This document shows positions 55,007 through 63,532 of a DNA stretch of 64,000 nt, piece by piece; the first letter of the stretch is position 1, and each line of letters starts with the position of its first letter. The DNA lies in assembly GCF_943193005.1 (NCBI RefSeq), contig NZ_CALPCH010000008.1, positions 1-64,000 of the forward strand, written 5' to 3'. A program made the translations under genes and the position numbers. Under the pieces are notes generated by a model. That model was not told the DNA's origin and made no database searches. It saw nothing but the letters and a program-made list of their open reading frames with translations. Source of the DNA: Pumilibacter intestinalis (GTDB lineage Bacteria; Bacillota; Clostridia; Christensenellales; Pumilibacteraceae).

Positions 55007-56543
55007 AATTACGGAAAATAAGTTTGATTTTATCAAACTTTCTTCCGTGAACGTGAACGTGCGAAAATGCACATGCGAATTTAATTTTATTTATCCCGCC
55101 GATAAAGAAACGCTTGTGCGCGACAGGCGCGACTACATAGAAAGCGTTTTCGGTAAGCTGATTAAAAGCGTAGCGGACGTAAAATTCAATTTCAAAAAAA
55201 GCCATTTCGATTTCGACTTTTTCAAAGCCGATTTTTTTGCTTTTCTTTCGGCGTTTCCCACTTTGGCGAGCACTTTATCGGATAAAGACGTAAAGTGCGA
55301 TTTGGACGAAAACGGAGTGTACGTTATCACCCTTATGCTTCAGGAAAGCGTTTACAACTATTGCGTTGCGCAAAATATTTCTTCGGCGGTAGACGACTTT
55401 TTGGAAGCGTCCTTTTGCGAAAGAATTCAAGTGCGGTTTGTTTCCATAGGCAAAACCGACCTGCCCGAAATAGTTCAAACGAAGTCCGTTTCGGAATTCG
55501 TGCTCGAACGCCCCGACGAGGGCAGATATATCCGACCGCAAAACGTAGAAGAATTTATCGGGCGCATAATTTACGAGCCCGCGCCGTACATTCAAGACGT
55601 GACCGCACCCAAAGAAAGCGCGGTGCTGTGCGGCACTATAAACAACATATACGTGCAGAACCGTAAGCCCAAAGAGGGCGAAGAACATTCCGACAGGAAA
55701 TTTTTCAAGTTTATTCTCGAAGATTTCACCGATAAGATATCGTGCGTATATTTTCCCACAAAGAAAACGGTGGAGCAGTTCTCTTTGCTCATGCCCGGCA
55801 AGCAGATTGTTGCACGCGGCAAAGTGGAAGAAGATACCTATCGCGGAGACGGTGCGAAGAGTTTTTTGGTGAAAGATATATGCCTTTGCACGTTGCCAGA
55901 GAACTTCACGCCTAACCGTATACGCAGGCGAGTGCCCGACGAATACACAACGGTGTTTCCTCAAAAATACGTGGAGGAGAAACAGTACTCGCTGTTCGAC
56001 GCCGTGGCGGAAAAGAAAAGCGTTCCGCCGTACATGCTCGGAAAGACTTTTTGCGTGTTCGATATCGAGACCACGGGCTTCAATACCGACCTAAACAAGA
56101 TTATAGAGATTGGAGCGGTAAAAGTGGTTGACGGAAAAGTCACCGAAACTTTTTCAACCTTTATCGACCCTTGCGAACCGCTTCCCGAACGCATAATTAA
56201 ACTCACGCACATAGAGGACAAAGACGTAATCGGTCAGCCGCATATAGAGGACGTGTTGCCCGACTTTTACAAATTCACGAACGGCGCGATACTGGTTGGT
56301 CAAAACGTACAGTTCGACCACGGGTTTGTAAGCGCATACGGCTCGAAATTGGGAATATATTTCGACAATACGCTCATGGATACGCTGTCGCTGGCTAAGA
56401 CCTATTATCCGGGGCTTAAGAACTATAAACTCGGCACGCTCACCAAATTTTTCAACGTGGAAAACAAGGGAGCGCACCGAGCGATATACGACGCGTGGGC
56501 AACTCTGGAAGTTTTCACCAAATTGGCTGAAAAACTGTCTTAA
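54978..56543 (+). CDS. PolC-derived exonuclease lacking PHP and polymerase domains
   Basis: The 521-residue protein lies where polC normally stands (ispG-polC-rimP). Residues 1-210 resemble the PolC N-terminal region. Residues about 213-310 form the PolC OB fold (VLCGTINNIYVQNRKP, FKFILEDFTDKISCVYF, GKQIVARGKVEEDTYRGDG). Residues about 356-520 are a complete DEDDh exonuclease: FDIETTGFN, VGQNVQFDHGF and HRAIYDAWAT. PolC is normally about 1400 residues with the exonuclease inserted in a PHP domain and a polymerase after it. Here OB passes straight to exonuclease, and the frame stops after it. No PHP or polymerase sequence follows before rimP. The frame is intact, so it looks functional: perhaps a separate proofreading subunit or repair nuclease. 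Confidence 0.88.
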   Translation: MEKVLSKFNEITENKFDFIKLSSVNVNVRKCTCEFNFIYPADKETLVRDRRDYIESVFGKLIKSVADVKFNFKKSHFDFDFFKADFFAFLSAFPTLASTLSDKDVKCDLDENGVYVITLMLQESVYNYCVAQNISSAVDDFLEASFCERIQVRFVSIGKTDLPEIVQTKSVSEFVLERPDEGRYIRPQNVEEFIGRIIYEPAPYIQDVTAPKESAVLCGTINNIYVQNRKPKEGEEHSDRKFFKFILEDFTDKISCVYFPTKKTVEQFSLLMPGKQIVARGKVEEDTYRGDGAKSFLVKDICLCTLPENFTPNRIRRRVPDEYTTVFPQKYVEEKQYSLFDAVAEKKSVPPYMLGKTFCVFDIETTGFNTDLNKIIEIGAVKVVDGKVTETFSTFIDPCEPLPERIIKLTHIEDKDVIGQPHIEDVLPDFYKFTNGAILVGQNVQFDHGFVSAYGSKLGIYFDNTLMDTLSLAKTYYPGLKNYKLGTLTKFFNVENKGAHRAIYDAWATLEVFTKLAEKLS

Positions 56544-56549
56544 AAACGC

Positions 56550-56578
56550 TTGCATAATTTTCGCCGATATGTTAAAAT
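56550..56578 (+). promoter_or_regulatory. Promoter of the rimP-nusA-infB operon
   Basis: TTGCAT (56550-56555) and TAAAAT (56573-56578) with a 17-base spacer, starting 6 bases after the PolC-like gene. Confidence 0.62.
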
Positions 56579-56601
56579 ATATATGCTAAGATATGGTTGC
56601 A

Positions 56602-56631
56602 TTGAGAGTGGGCAGGTTCGTCCGCTCTCAA
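56602..56631 (+). promoter_or_regulatory. Hairpin in the rimP leader
   Basis: TTGAGAGTGGGC (56602-56613) pairs with GTCCGCTCTCAA (56620-56631), 12 pairs with two G-T pairs and the loop AGGTTC. AACTTTATGT rather than a T tract follows, so it is probably a leader structure affecting translation or RNA stability rather than a terminator. Confidence 0.6.
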
Positions 56632-56654
56632 CTTTATGTAAAGGACTTTTTCGA

Positions 56655-57116
56655 TTGGACGGTATTGCCGAAAAAACAAAGCAGGCTCTCGAGCCGATAA
56701 TAACCGAACTCGGATACGAGGTTGTGGACGTAGAATACGTAAAAAAGTCGGACGGAATGAACTTGACCGTATATATCGATATTCCGCGCGGAGTTACTAT
56801 AGACGATTGCGAAACGGTGCACAACGCCGTAAATCCCGTTATAGACGAATTGAACCCTACGGGCGATAAGCCGTATATATTCAATATATCGTCGCCGGGG
56901 CTTGACCGACCGTTCAAAACGCAAAGAGATTTCGAGCGGAACTACGGCAAAGAGGTGGAAATCAAACTGTATGCACCTTTGCGCGGTAAGAAAGTTTACG
57001 AAGGCGTGCTCGCGGAAAGAACGGAAAACGTAGTAAAAATATCCACTCAATCGGGTGACGAAACAATAGAAAACACTCGTATAGCGTTCGTCAGACTGTT
57101 GGTAAAATTTGAATAA
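56655..57116 (+). CDS. rimP: Ribosome maturation factor RimP
   Basis: Assists 30S assembly. The 153 residues have ALEPIITELGYEVVDVEYV, NLTVYIDIPRGVTIDDCETV and FNISSPGLDRPFKTQRDF, the family core. The TTG at 56655 is preferred, with AAGGA at 56640-56644; the open frame reaches further upstream through promoter and hairpin sequence and would give an abnormal N-terminus. nusA follows after 18 bases. Confidence 0.94.
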   Translation: MDGIAEKTKQALEPIITELGYEVVDVEYVKKSDGMNLTVYIDIPRGVTIDDCETVHNAVNPVIDELNPTGDKPYIFNISSPGLDRPFKTQRDFERNYGKEVEIKLYAPLRGKKVYEGVLAERTENVVKISTQSGDETIENTRIAFVRLLVKFE

Positions 57117-57134
57117 TTCAGAGGAGACACTCAA

Positions 57135-58289
57135 ATGGTAAGTAAGGATTTTTTCTTGGCACTCGACGAATTGGAACGAGAAAAACGCATCAAGAAATCG
57201 GTATTTATAGAAGCGCTCGAAACCGCGCTCGTTATCGCGTATAAAAAGCATACGGGAACGAGCAAGGCTATAGACGTTAAACTCGTGCCCGAGCGCAATA
57301 CCATAAAAATCGTTGCGTATCAAACCGTTGTGGAGCAGGTGGAAGACAAAGACACGCAGATAAGTTTGGAAGACGCGCGTCTTATAAACCGCAAATACAA
57401 ACTCGGCGACGTTGTGAGCGAAGAAATATCCGCTCGCGAATTCGGTCGCATAGCCGCGCAAACCGCAAAGCAGGTGATAATGCAAAAGTTGCGCGAAGTG
57501 GAAGGCGAACTTGCCTACAACGAGTTAAGTCAGAAAGAAGACGAGCTTGTAACTTGCGTTGTTCGCCGTTTGGAGGGTAAAAACGTATATGTTGAAATAA
57601 ACAAGCTCGAAGCGGTGCTTATGCCGCAAGACCAAGCCCCCAACGATAAGTTTGCCGTTGGCGACAAAATAAAAGTTTTCGTAAAGAAGATAAAAACGGG
57701 TCCCAAAGGTCCTCAGATTATTGTGTCGCGTACGGTAGCGGGCTTTGTGAAACGCTTGTTTGAAATAGAGGTGCCCGAAATAGCGGCGGGACTCGTGCAG
57801 ATAAAGGCAATCGTGCGCGAAGCGGGATACCGCACCAAAATGGCAGTGTACAGCGAAGACAACGACATAGACGCGGTAGGCGCATGCGTAGGCAACCGCG
57901 GTATGCGCGTTAACGCCATAGTTTCGGAACTCGGCGGCGAGAAAATCGATATAATACATTGGTGCCCCGATATTTTGGAATTTATCGCTCGCGCACTCAG
58001 TCCCGCAAAAGTGGTAATGGTTCAGGTGAACGACGAGGAAAAAATCGCCAAAGCCGTTGTTATGGACGAAATGTTGAGTCTTGCCATAGGCAAAGACGGA
58101 CAAAACGCACGCCTTGCGGCTCGTCTCACGGGTTGGAAGATAGACGTTAAACCGTACTCGTCGCTCATGAAAGAAGAAAACGAGGCGCAGGCGGAGCAGG
58201 AAACCGAAACGGAAAGCGTTGCCGCGCCCGCGCCCGAACTCGACACCGACACCGACTTGTTCGACGAGGACCTTGGCGAGCTTGAGTAA
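57135..58289 (+). CDS. nusA: Transcription termination/antitermination factor NusA
   Basis: RNA polymerase-binding factor. The 384 residues have the N-terminal domain (EREKRIKKSVFIEALETALV), an S1 domain (about 135-200, LGDVVSEEI just before), and KH1 and KH2 with GACVGNRGMRVNAIVSELGG and LAIGKDGQNARLAARLTGWK. A short acidic tail (ELDTDTDLFDEDLGELE) ends it. The extra acidic repeats of proteobacterial NusA are absent, as usual in Bacillota. rnpM starts within its last codons. Confidence 0.97.
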   Translation: MVSKDFFLALDELEREKRIKKSVFIEALETALVIAYKKHTGTSKAIDVKLVPERNTIKIVAYQTVVEQVEDKDTQISLEDARLINRKYKLGDVVSEEISAREFGRIAAQTAKQVIMQKLREVEGELAYNELSQKEDELVTCVVRRLEGKNVYVEINKLEAVLMPQDQAPNDKFAVGDKIKVFVKKIKTGPKGPQIIVSRTVAGFVKRLFEIEVPEIAAGLVQIKAIVREAGYRTKMAVYSEDNDIDAVGACVGNRGMRVNAIVSELGGEKIDIIHWCPDILEFIARALSPAKVVMVQVNDEEKIAKAVVMDEMLSLAIGKDGQNARLAARLTGWKIDVKPYSSLMKEENEAQAEQETETESVAAPAPELDTDTDLFDEDLGELE

Positions 58290-58557
58290 CGAAAAGACAA
58301 AATCCAAACCGCAAAGAATGTGCGTGGCTTGCAGAGAAATGTTCGATAAAAAAGATTTATTGCGCATTGTGAGAACTCCCGACGGCATTGTGAGCGTAGA
58401 CGAAAGCGGAAAGAAAAGCGGGCGCGGCGCCTACGTGTGCTCAAACGACAAATGCATTAATAAGTGCGCAAAAGGCATACTTGGCAAACATCTCGCTTGC
58501 GAAATACCGCCCGAAATATACGAGGAGATACGAACGAAACGCAGTGCGCAGAGATAA
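58282..58557 (+). CDS. rnpM: YlxR/RnpM family protein (RNase P modulator)
   Basis: A 91-residue basic protein with QRMCVACREMFDKKDLLRIV, GKKSGRGAYVCSNDKC and CAKGILGKHL, the standard YlxR pattern. YlxR has been reported to bind RNase P RNA and modulate its activity, hence RnpM. The TTG at 58282 overlaps the nusA stop; GAGGA is at 58265-58269. Confidence 0.9.
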   Translation: MSNEKTKSKPQRMCVACREMFDKKDLLRIVRTPDGIVSVDESGKKSGRGAYVCSNDKCINKCAKGILGKHLACEIPPEIYEEIRTKRSAQR

Positions 58558-58867
58558 AGCGGAAACGTTGATTGGGTTTGCGGTCAAAGCCGCAAAGACG
58601 GTTTTCGGAGCGGATACTTTGGAGAGAGCCAAAACCCGATACTACGTAATAATAGTTTGCAAAACGGCGTCAGGCAACACGTTAAAGAAAATAACGGAGA
58701 TTGCGGCGCAAAAGAAAACGCCCGTTATTGTAGCCGAAAACGAATTGCAGTACACGGTGGGCAGAAAAAATTGTAAAGTAATCGCAATAACCGACAGGCA
58801 GATGTCGGAAGCGATAATGGATAATCTCGGAGAGAATTATCATTTGATAAATTCGGAGGTAATGTAA
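58544..58867 (+). CDS. YlxQ-like L7Ae-family ribosomal/RNA-binding protein
   Basis: About 107 residues. The pattern fits an L7Ae/L30e fold: ETLIGFAVKAAKTVFGADTL, YYVIIVCKTASGNTLKKI and KKTPVIVAENELQYTVG, followed by an AITDRQMSEAI helix. Orthologues bind kink-turn RNA. The start is uncertain: GTG 58544 overlaps rnpM and gives a normal length, but TTG 58568 is possible. Conserved order nusA-ylxR-ylxQ-infB supports the call more than sequence alone. Confidence 0.8.
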   Translation: MRRDKAETLIGFAVKAAKTVFGADTLERAKTRYYVIIVCKTASGNTLKKITEIAAQKKTPVIVAENELQYTVGRKNCKVIAITDRQMSEAIMDNLGENYHLINSEVM

Positions 58868-61387
58868 TTGACAGCTGAAGTCAAAAATGCGGAAACCGAA
58901 AAAAAGGAAGAGAAATTCGGAAATATCAAACGTTTGAACGCTTTGAAAACTCAAGGCGAAATTTCCGCGCTCTTAAGCGGCTTAAAAGATACCCGTCGCA
59001 AAGCGGAAGCGTTGCTCAACGGGTTCAGAGAGCGCGAAAGGGCAATCGAACGTAAAAAGAAGGAGGAGCTTGCGCGTAAAGCCGAAGCCGCCGCGCGCGA
59101 AAAGCAGCCTTTGCCGTTGCCTCCCAAAGAAGCCGAGCCTTCGGTTAAACAAGAGCCGGCGCAGGAAATTCAAAAGGAAGAGCCCAAACAGCAGCCTTCC
59201 GCCGCTCCGACGAAGCCGACCGAGCCCACAATACGCACCCGTCAGTTCGATACTACGCCGAGTTATATACGCGGCGTTATGAAACCGGTTCCGCCGCGCC
59301 CGCCGCAAAGCATAATTCGCCCCGGCGCGAATACCCGTCCGGGAATGGGCGGACCCCGTCCTTCGGGCGGTCCTCGTCCCGCAACGGGAGCAAAACGCCC
59401 GCTGTTGCCGCGTGCGGATATGGCTCCGCCTCCGCAGGCGAACAGTTCGCGCAAGTCTTTCGACAACAAAAAGAAAGACTACGGCAAGCCCGGCGACGAT
59501 AAAAAGGGCATGAACAAGCGCACGCTCATACGCAAAGGCTTTATACAGGAAGATTTCGACGAAGAGCGCATGGGCACTCGCAAGCTCAAAAACCGCAAGC
59601 AAAAAGAGCAGCAGGTTTTTGTGCCTGCCAAAATCGAAAAGGCGATAATAACTACCGAAAATCTTACCGTTAAAATACTGAGCGAAAAAATCGGTAAAAC
59701 GGCGCAGGATATAATCAAGCAGTTGATGATACTCGGCATTATGACCAACATCAACAGCGTTGTGGATTTCCCCACAATGGAGCTTGTGGCTAACGAGCTC
59801 GGAGTGGAACTCGAACTCAAGCTCGAGCAAACCAAAGAGGAACAGCTCGAGGCCGCGCACGAAGAAACGGACGACGAAAAAGACCTCGTAAAGCGTCCGC
59901 CCATAATAACGGTTATGGGTCACGTAGACCACGGCAAAACCTCTTTGTTGGATGCAATAAGAAAAACCGCGGTTGCTTCGGGAGAAGCGGGCGGAATTAC
60001 TCAGCATATCGGCGCGTACTCGGTGGTGTGCAAAAACGAGAAGATAACTTTTCTCGATACTCCGGGGCACGAAGCGTTTACCGAAATGCGTGCTCGCGGC
60101 GCGAAAGTTACCGATATGGCTATATTGGTTGTAGCCGCCGACGACGGCATAATGCCGCAAACGATTGAGGCAATCAATCACGCCAAAGCGGCGAACGTAC
60201 CCGTTATAGTCGCGATAAACAAAATCGACAAACCGGGCGCGAACATAGACAAAATCAAGCAGTCGCTTACCGAATACGGACTTGTTGCCGACGAATGGGG
60301 CGGCGACACAATGATGGTGCCCATTTCCGCCAAAACGGGTGAGGGCATAGACAAACTGCTCGAAACAATAATATTCCTTGCCGAATACAATAACTATCGC
60401 GCAAATCCCAACCGCAGTGCCAAAGCGGCTATAATAGAAGCCAAACTCGATAAGGGCAAAGGTCCTATCGCAAACGTTATCGTGCAAAACGGTACGTTGC
60501 ACGTCGGCGACTATATAGTTTCGGGTTGCGTGAGCGGCAAAGTCCGCGCTATGGCGGACGACAAAGGGCGTTCGGTAAAAGAAGCAAAGCCGGGCACTCC
60601 CGTTTCTATTCTCGGTTTTTCCGAAGTACCTAATGCGGGCGAGAATATGTTCGTTGTTTCCGACGAAAAAATGGCTCGTCAGGTTGTTGCGGAGCGCGTT
60701 GCGAAAATCAAGAACGAGCAGGCAAATCAGGGCACGAAAGTTACCTGGGACGATATGCTCAATAAAATCAGCGAGAGCGAAAAGAAAGAACTCAACATCA
60801 TTATCAAAGCCGACGTGCAAGGTTCGGTTGAAGCTCTTCGCGGCTCTTTGTTGAAACTCGCCAACGACGAGGTAAAAGTTACCGTAATTCACGGCGGCGT
60901 AGGCGCGATTAACCATTCCGACGTGATGCTTGCCGATGTGTCGAAAGCCATAATAATAGGCTTCAACGTTCGACCCGATACCGAGTCTAAAAACATGGCG
61001 GAAGCAAACGGCGTGGATATAAGGCTGTATCACATTATATACGAGTGCCTCGACGATATCGAACGCGCGGTTCTCGGGCTCGGCGCACCCAAATACAACG
61101 AGGTTATTCTCGGCAGAGCGCAAGTTCGCAACGTATTTAAGATTACGGGCGTTGGCGCAATTGCGGGCTCTTACGTGCTTTCGGGCAAGATAGTGCGCGG
61201 CAGTAAAGTGCGCGTGTATCGCGACGGCAACGTGGTGTGCGAGGGCACTGTAACAACTCTGAAACGCTTCAAAGAGGACGTGAAAGAGGTGGGCATAGAG
61301 CACGAGTGCGGCATAAATATCGACTCCTACACCGATATAAGAGAAAACGACGAGATAGAAGCATACAATCTCGAACCTATCAAATAA
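58868..61387 (+). CDS. infB: Translation initiation factor IF-2
   Basis: GTPase that places initiator tRNA on the ribosome. The 839 residues start with about 330 residues of basic, Pro- and Lys-rich linker. The G domain is [30 protein letters not shown] and INKIDKPGA, followed by domains II-IV ([24 protein letters not shown]). Start TTG 58868 has GGAGG at 58855-58859. It follows ylxQ without a gap. Confidence 0.97.
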   Translation: MTAEVKNAETEKKEEKFGNIKRLNALKTQGEISALLSGLKDTRRKAEALLNGFRERERAIERKKKEELARKAEAAAREKQPLPLPPKEAEPSVKQEPAQEIQKEEPKQQPSAAPTKPTEPTIRTRQFDTTPSYIRGVMKPVPPRPPQSIIRPGANTRPGMGGPRPSGGPRPATGAKRPLLPRADMAPPPQANSSRKSFDNKKKDYGKPGDDKKGMNKRTLIRKGFIQEDFDEERMGTRKLKNRKQKEQQVFVPAKIEKAIITTENLTVKILSEKIGKTAQDIIKQLMILGIMTNINSVVDFPTMELVANELGVELELKLEQTKEEQLEAAHEETDDEKDLVKRPPIITVMGHVDHGKTSLLDAIRKTAVASGEAGGITQHIGAYSVVCKNEKITFLDTPGHEAFTEMRARGAKVTDMAILVVAADDGIMPQTIEAINHAKAANVPVIVAINKIDKPGANIDKIKQSLTEYGLVADEWGGDTMMVPISAKTGEGIDKLLETIIFLAEYNNYRANPNRSAKAAIIEAKLDKGKGPIANVIVQNGTLHVGDYIVSGCVSGKVRAMADDKGRSVKEAKPGTPVSILGFSEVPNAGENMFVVSDEKMARQVVAERVAKIKNEQANQGTKVTWDDMLNKISESEKKELNIIIKADVQGSVEALRGSLLKLANDEVKVTVIHGGVGAINHSDVMLADVSKAIIIGFNVRPDTESKNMAEANGVDIRLYHIIYECLDDIERAVLGLGAPKYNEVILGRAQVRNVFKITGVGAIAGSYVLSGKIVRGSKVRVYRDGNVVCEGTVTTLKRFKEDVKEVGIEHECGINIDSYTDIRENDEIEAYNLEPIK

Positions 61388-61394
61388 TATAAGT

Positions 61395-61763
61395 ATGAGT
61401 TACAGAACGGAAAGATTAAACAGCGAAATGCGCAGAGCTATCTCGCAAATAATATCGAGATTGAAAGACCCGCGCATTTCGGCTATGATAGGCGTTACGT
61501 CGGTAAATGTTGCCAAAGATTTGAAAACCGCAAAAGTCCGTGTGGAAATATACGGCGACCGACAAAGCGAACAGGTAAAGGAAACTTTCGAAGCGCTTTG
61601 CCGTTCGGCGGGGCATATACGCAAAGAACTTTCGCAGGAATTCAAAGATATCCGAACAATTCCGGAGCTTACGTTTATTAAAGACAATTCTTTGCAGTAC
61701 AGTGCGCAGATAGACAAAATTTTAGAGGAAATCAAAAAGCATGACGATAACCGAGCGCATTGA
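61395..61763 (+). CDS. rbfA: Ribosome-binding factor A
   Basis: A 122-residue 30S maturation factor with a KH-like fold: RLNSEMRRAISQIISRLKDP, GVTSVNVAKDLKTAKVRVEI and SAGHIRKELSQEFKDIRTIP. Its end overlaps nrnA by 23 bases, so the two are likely translationally coupled. Confidence 0.95.
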   Translation: MSYRTERLNSEMRRAISQIISRLKDPRISAMIGVTSVNVAKDLKTAKVRVEIYGDRQSEQVKETFEALCRSAGHIRKELSQEFKDIRTIPELTFIKDNSLQYSAQIDKILEEIKKHDDNRAH

Positions 61764-62682
61764 CGCGTCAAAATCCATTTTGATAATCGGACACCAAAGG
61801 CCCGACGGCGATTGTATCGGCGCCGGGCTTGCTCTTAAGCACGTGTGCGAAAATCACGGAAAGCCGTGCGATTTTATTTTCGACTCGCCCGTGCCGCAAC
61901 ATTTTTCGTTTATGCCCGATTTCGGTTCGCTCAATGAGCAAAAGCTCAGAGAATACGATACCGTAATATGCGTGGATTGCGCGGACGATTTTCGTACCGG
62001 CAAATATATAGGGTATGTGAACAAAGCGGCGAATTCGCTTAATATTGACCATCACAAGACCAACAACCGCTTTTGCAAAGACAACGAGGTGGTGCCCGAT
62101 GCGAGCAGTACGTGCGAGGTTTTGTTCGACTTATTACACCCGCTTGGTGAAATAGACGACACCATAGCTTACTGTTTGTTTGTGGGGCTTTCCACCGACA
62201 CGGGGCACTTTATGCACAGCAACACAAACGCTCGCGTTTTTCAAATTGCGGCGGAGCTTTCCAAACACGATATAAACCCCAACGATATTGCGGGAAATAT
62301 TTATAAAAAGGCTACGGCGGGAAAGGTAAAACTTATCTCTAAAGCGATATCGTCTATGCGCTTTTTTGCCGACGGCAAGATTTGCGTTATAAGCGTTAAG
62401 CCCTCCGACCTTAGCGACTGCGACTGCGTGCTTGCGGATACCGAGGGGCTGATAGATTACGGCATGATGATAGGCGACGTTTGCGTTGCCGTTTGCATAA
62501 CCGAGCAAGCGGCTTCTAAGTTCAAAGTAAGCTACCGCTCAAAGGGTATGGACGTTTCCGCCGCAGCCGCGGTATTCGGCGGCGGCGGACACAAACTCGC
62601 CGCGGGATGTTCGATAAACGGGCGTTACGAGGACGTTGTGGCAAAAGTTGTAAAATCCGTTACCGACGGTATGCCGCTTTGA
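61741..62682 (+). CDS. nrnA: DHH/DHHA1 phosphoesterase (NrnA-like)
   Basis: Degrades nanoRNAs and pAp, and in some species cyclic di-AMP products. The 313 residues have GHQRPDGDCIGAG, VICVDCADDFRTG, the DHH motif in LNIDHHKTNNRF and GLSTDTGHFMHSNT. The DHHA1 end is AAVFGGGGHKLAAGCSI. The place between rbfA and truB is normal for Bacillota. Confidence 0.94.
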   Translation: MTITERIDASKSILIIGHQRPDGDCIGAGLALKHVCENHGKPCDFIFDSPVPQHFSFMPDFGSLNEQKLREYDTVICVDCADDFRTGKYIGYVNKAANSLNIDHHKTNNRFCKDNEVVPDASSTCEVLFDLLHPLGEIDDTIAYCLFVGLSTDTGHFMHSNTNARVFQIAAELSKHDINPNDIAGNIYKKATAGKVKLISKAISSMRFFADGKICVISVKPSDLSDCDCVLADTEGLIDYGMMIGDVCVAVCITEQAASKFKVSYRSKGMDVSAAAAVFGGGGHKLAAGCSINGRYEDVVAKVVKSVTDGMPL

Positions 62683-63530
62683 AAGGAATATTAAACATAT
62701 ATAAGCCGCGCGGCATTACGAGTAGCGACGTAGTCGTAAAATGCCGCAAAATACTCGGCACGAAAGCCATAGGGCATATGGGTACGCTCGACCCTGCCGG
62801 AGAAGGCGTTTTGTTGCTCGGAGTGGGCAAAGCTACGCGGCTGTTCGATATGTTTTTACATAAAGACAAGGTATACGAAGCCGAATTTCAATTCGGTTAT
62901 GAAACGGATACGCTCGACGGCGACGGACAAACCGTTGCAAAAACCGAAAATATACCTACTATGTCTGACATAGAAACAGTATTGAGCGATTTTATCGGCA
63001 AGCAAATGCAAGTGCCGCCGCAATACAGCGCAAAGAGCGTGGGCGGAGTGCGCTGTTATAAACTTGCGCGAGCGGGCAAGCAAGTAGAATTGCCGCCTTG
63101 CGAGGTGGAAATATATTCGCTCGAATTGATAAGAGAAACGCGTAAAAATACTTATTTATTCAAAATTCACTGTTCGGCAGGTACGTACGTTCGCAGTATA
63201 TGCAGAGACGTTGCAAGCAAACTCGATTCTTCGGCAACCATGGTATCTATAAAGCGATTGCGTTGCGGCGACTTTTGCGTTGAGGAGAGCGTAGCACTCG
63301 AGCGGCTCGAAAGCATAAAGGAAGCCGCCGTTATACCTGTGGAGAAAGCGTTGAACGCTTTACCTGTTGTAACTTTGAAAGACGAGCAGTATACGCCGCT
63401 TTGCAACGGTATTAAAATTCCTTGCGAGGGCCGGGCGGGGGATTTTGCTCTTTGGTGTAAAGGCGAATTATTCGGTATTGCCCATACCGTAAGCGGTATC
63501 ATAAAAATCAAAACATATTTGCGGGACTGA
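62679..63530 (+). CDS. truB: tRNA pseudouridine(55) synthase
   Basis: Forms pseudouridine 55 in the T loop. The 283 residues begin LKGILNIYKPRGITSSDVVV. The catalytic Asp is in GHMGTLDPAGEGVLLLGVGK, followed by YEAEFQFGYETDTLDGDGQ, VPPQYSAKSVGGVRCYKLAR and CSAGTYVRSICRDVA. TTG 62679 overlaps the nrnA TGA; no clear Shine-Dalgarno is seen, which suggests coupling to nrnA. Confidence 0.96.
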   Translation: MKGILNIYKPRGITSSDVVVKCRKILGTKAIGHMGTLDPAGEGVLLLGVGKATRLFDMFLHKDKVYEAEFQFGYETDTLDGDGQTVAKTENIPTMSDIETVLSDFIGKQMQVPPQYSAKSVGGVRCYKLARAGKQVELPPCEVEIYSLELIRETRKNTYLFKIHCSAGTYVRSICRDVASKLDSSATMVSIKRLRCGDFCVEESVALERLESIKEAAVIPVEKALNALPVVTLKDEQYTPLCNGIKIPCEGRAGDFALWCKGELFGIAHTVSGIIKIKTYLRD

Positions 63531-63532
63531 AT

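Noticed and set aside
54978-56543. The PolC-like gene as a frameshifted pseudogene
   Set aside because: The frame is intact, all DEDDh residues are kept, and I see no polymerase or PHP remnant in any frame before rimP. Domain loss rather than recent breakage fits better.
58982-61303. Minus-strand open frame of 773 codons inside infB
   Set aside because: Fully antisense to IF-2, with no family resemblance and no start signal; a shadow frame.
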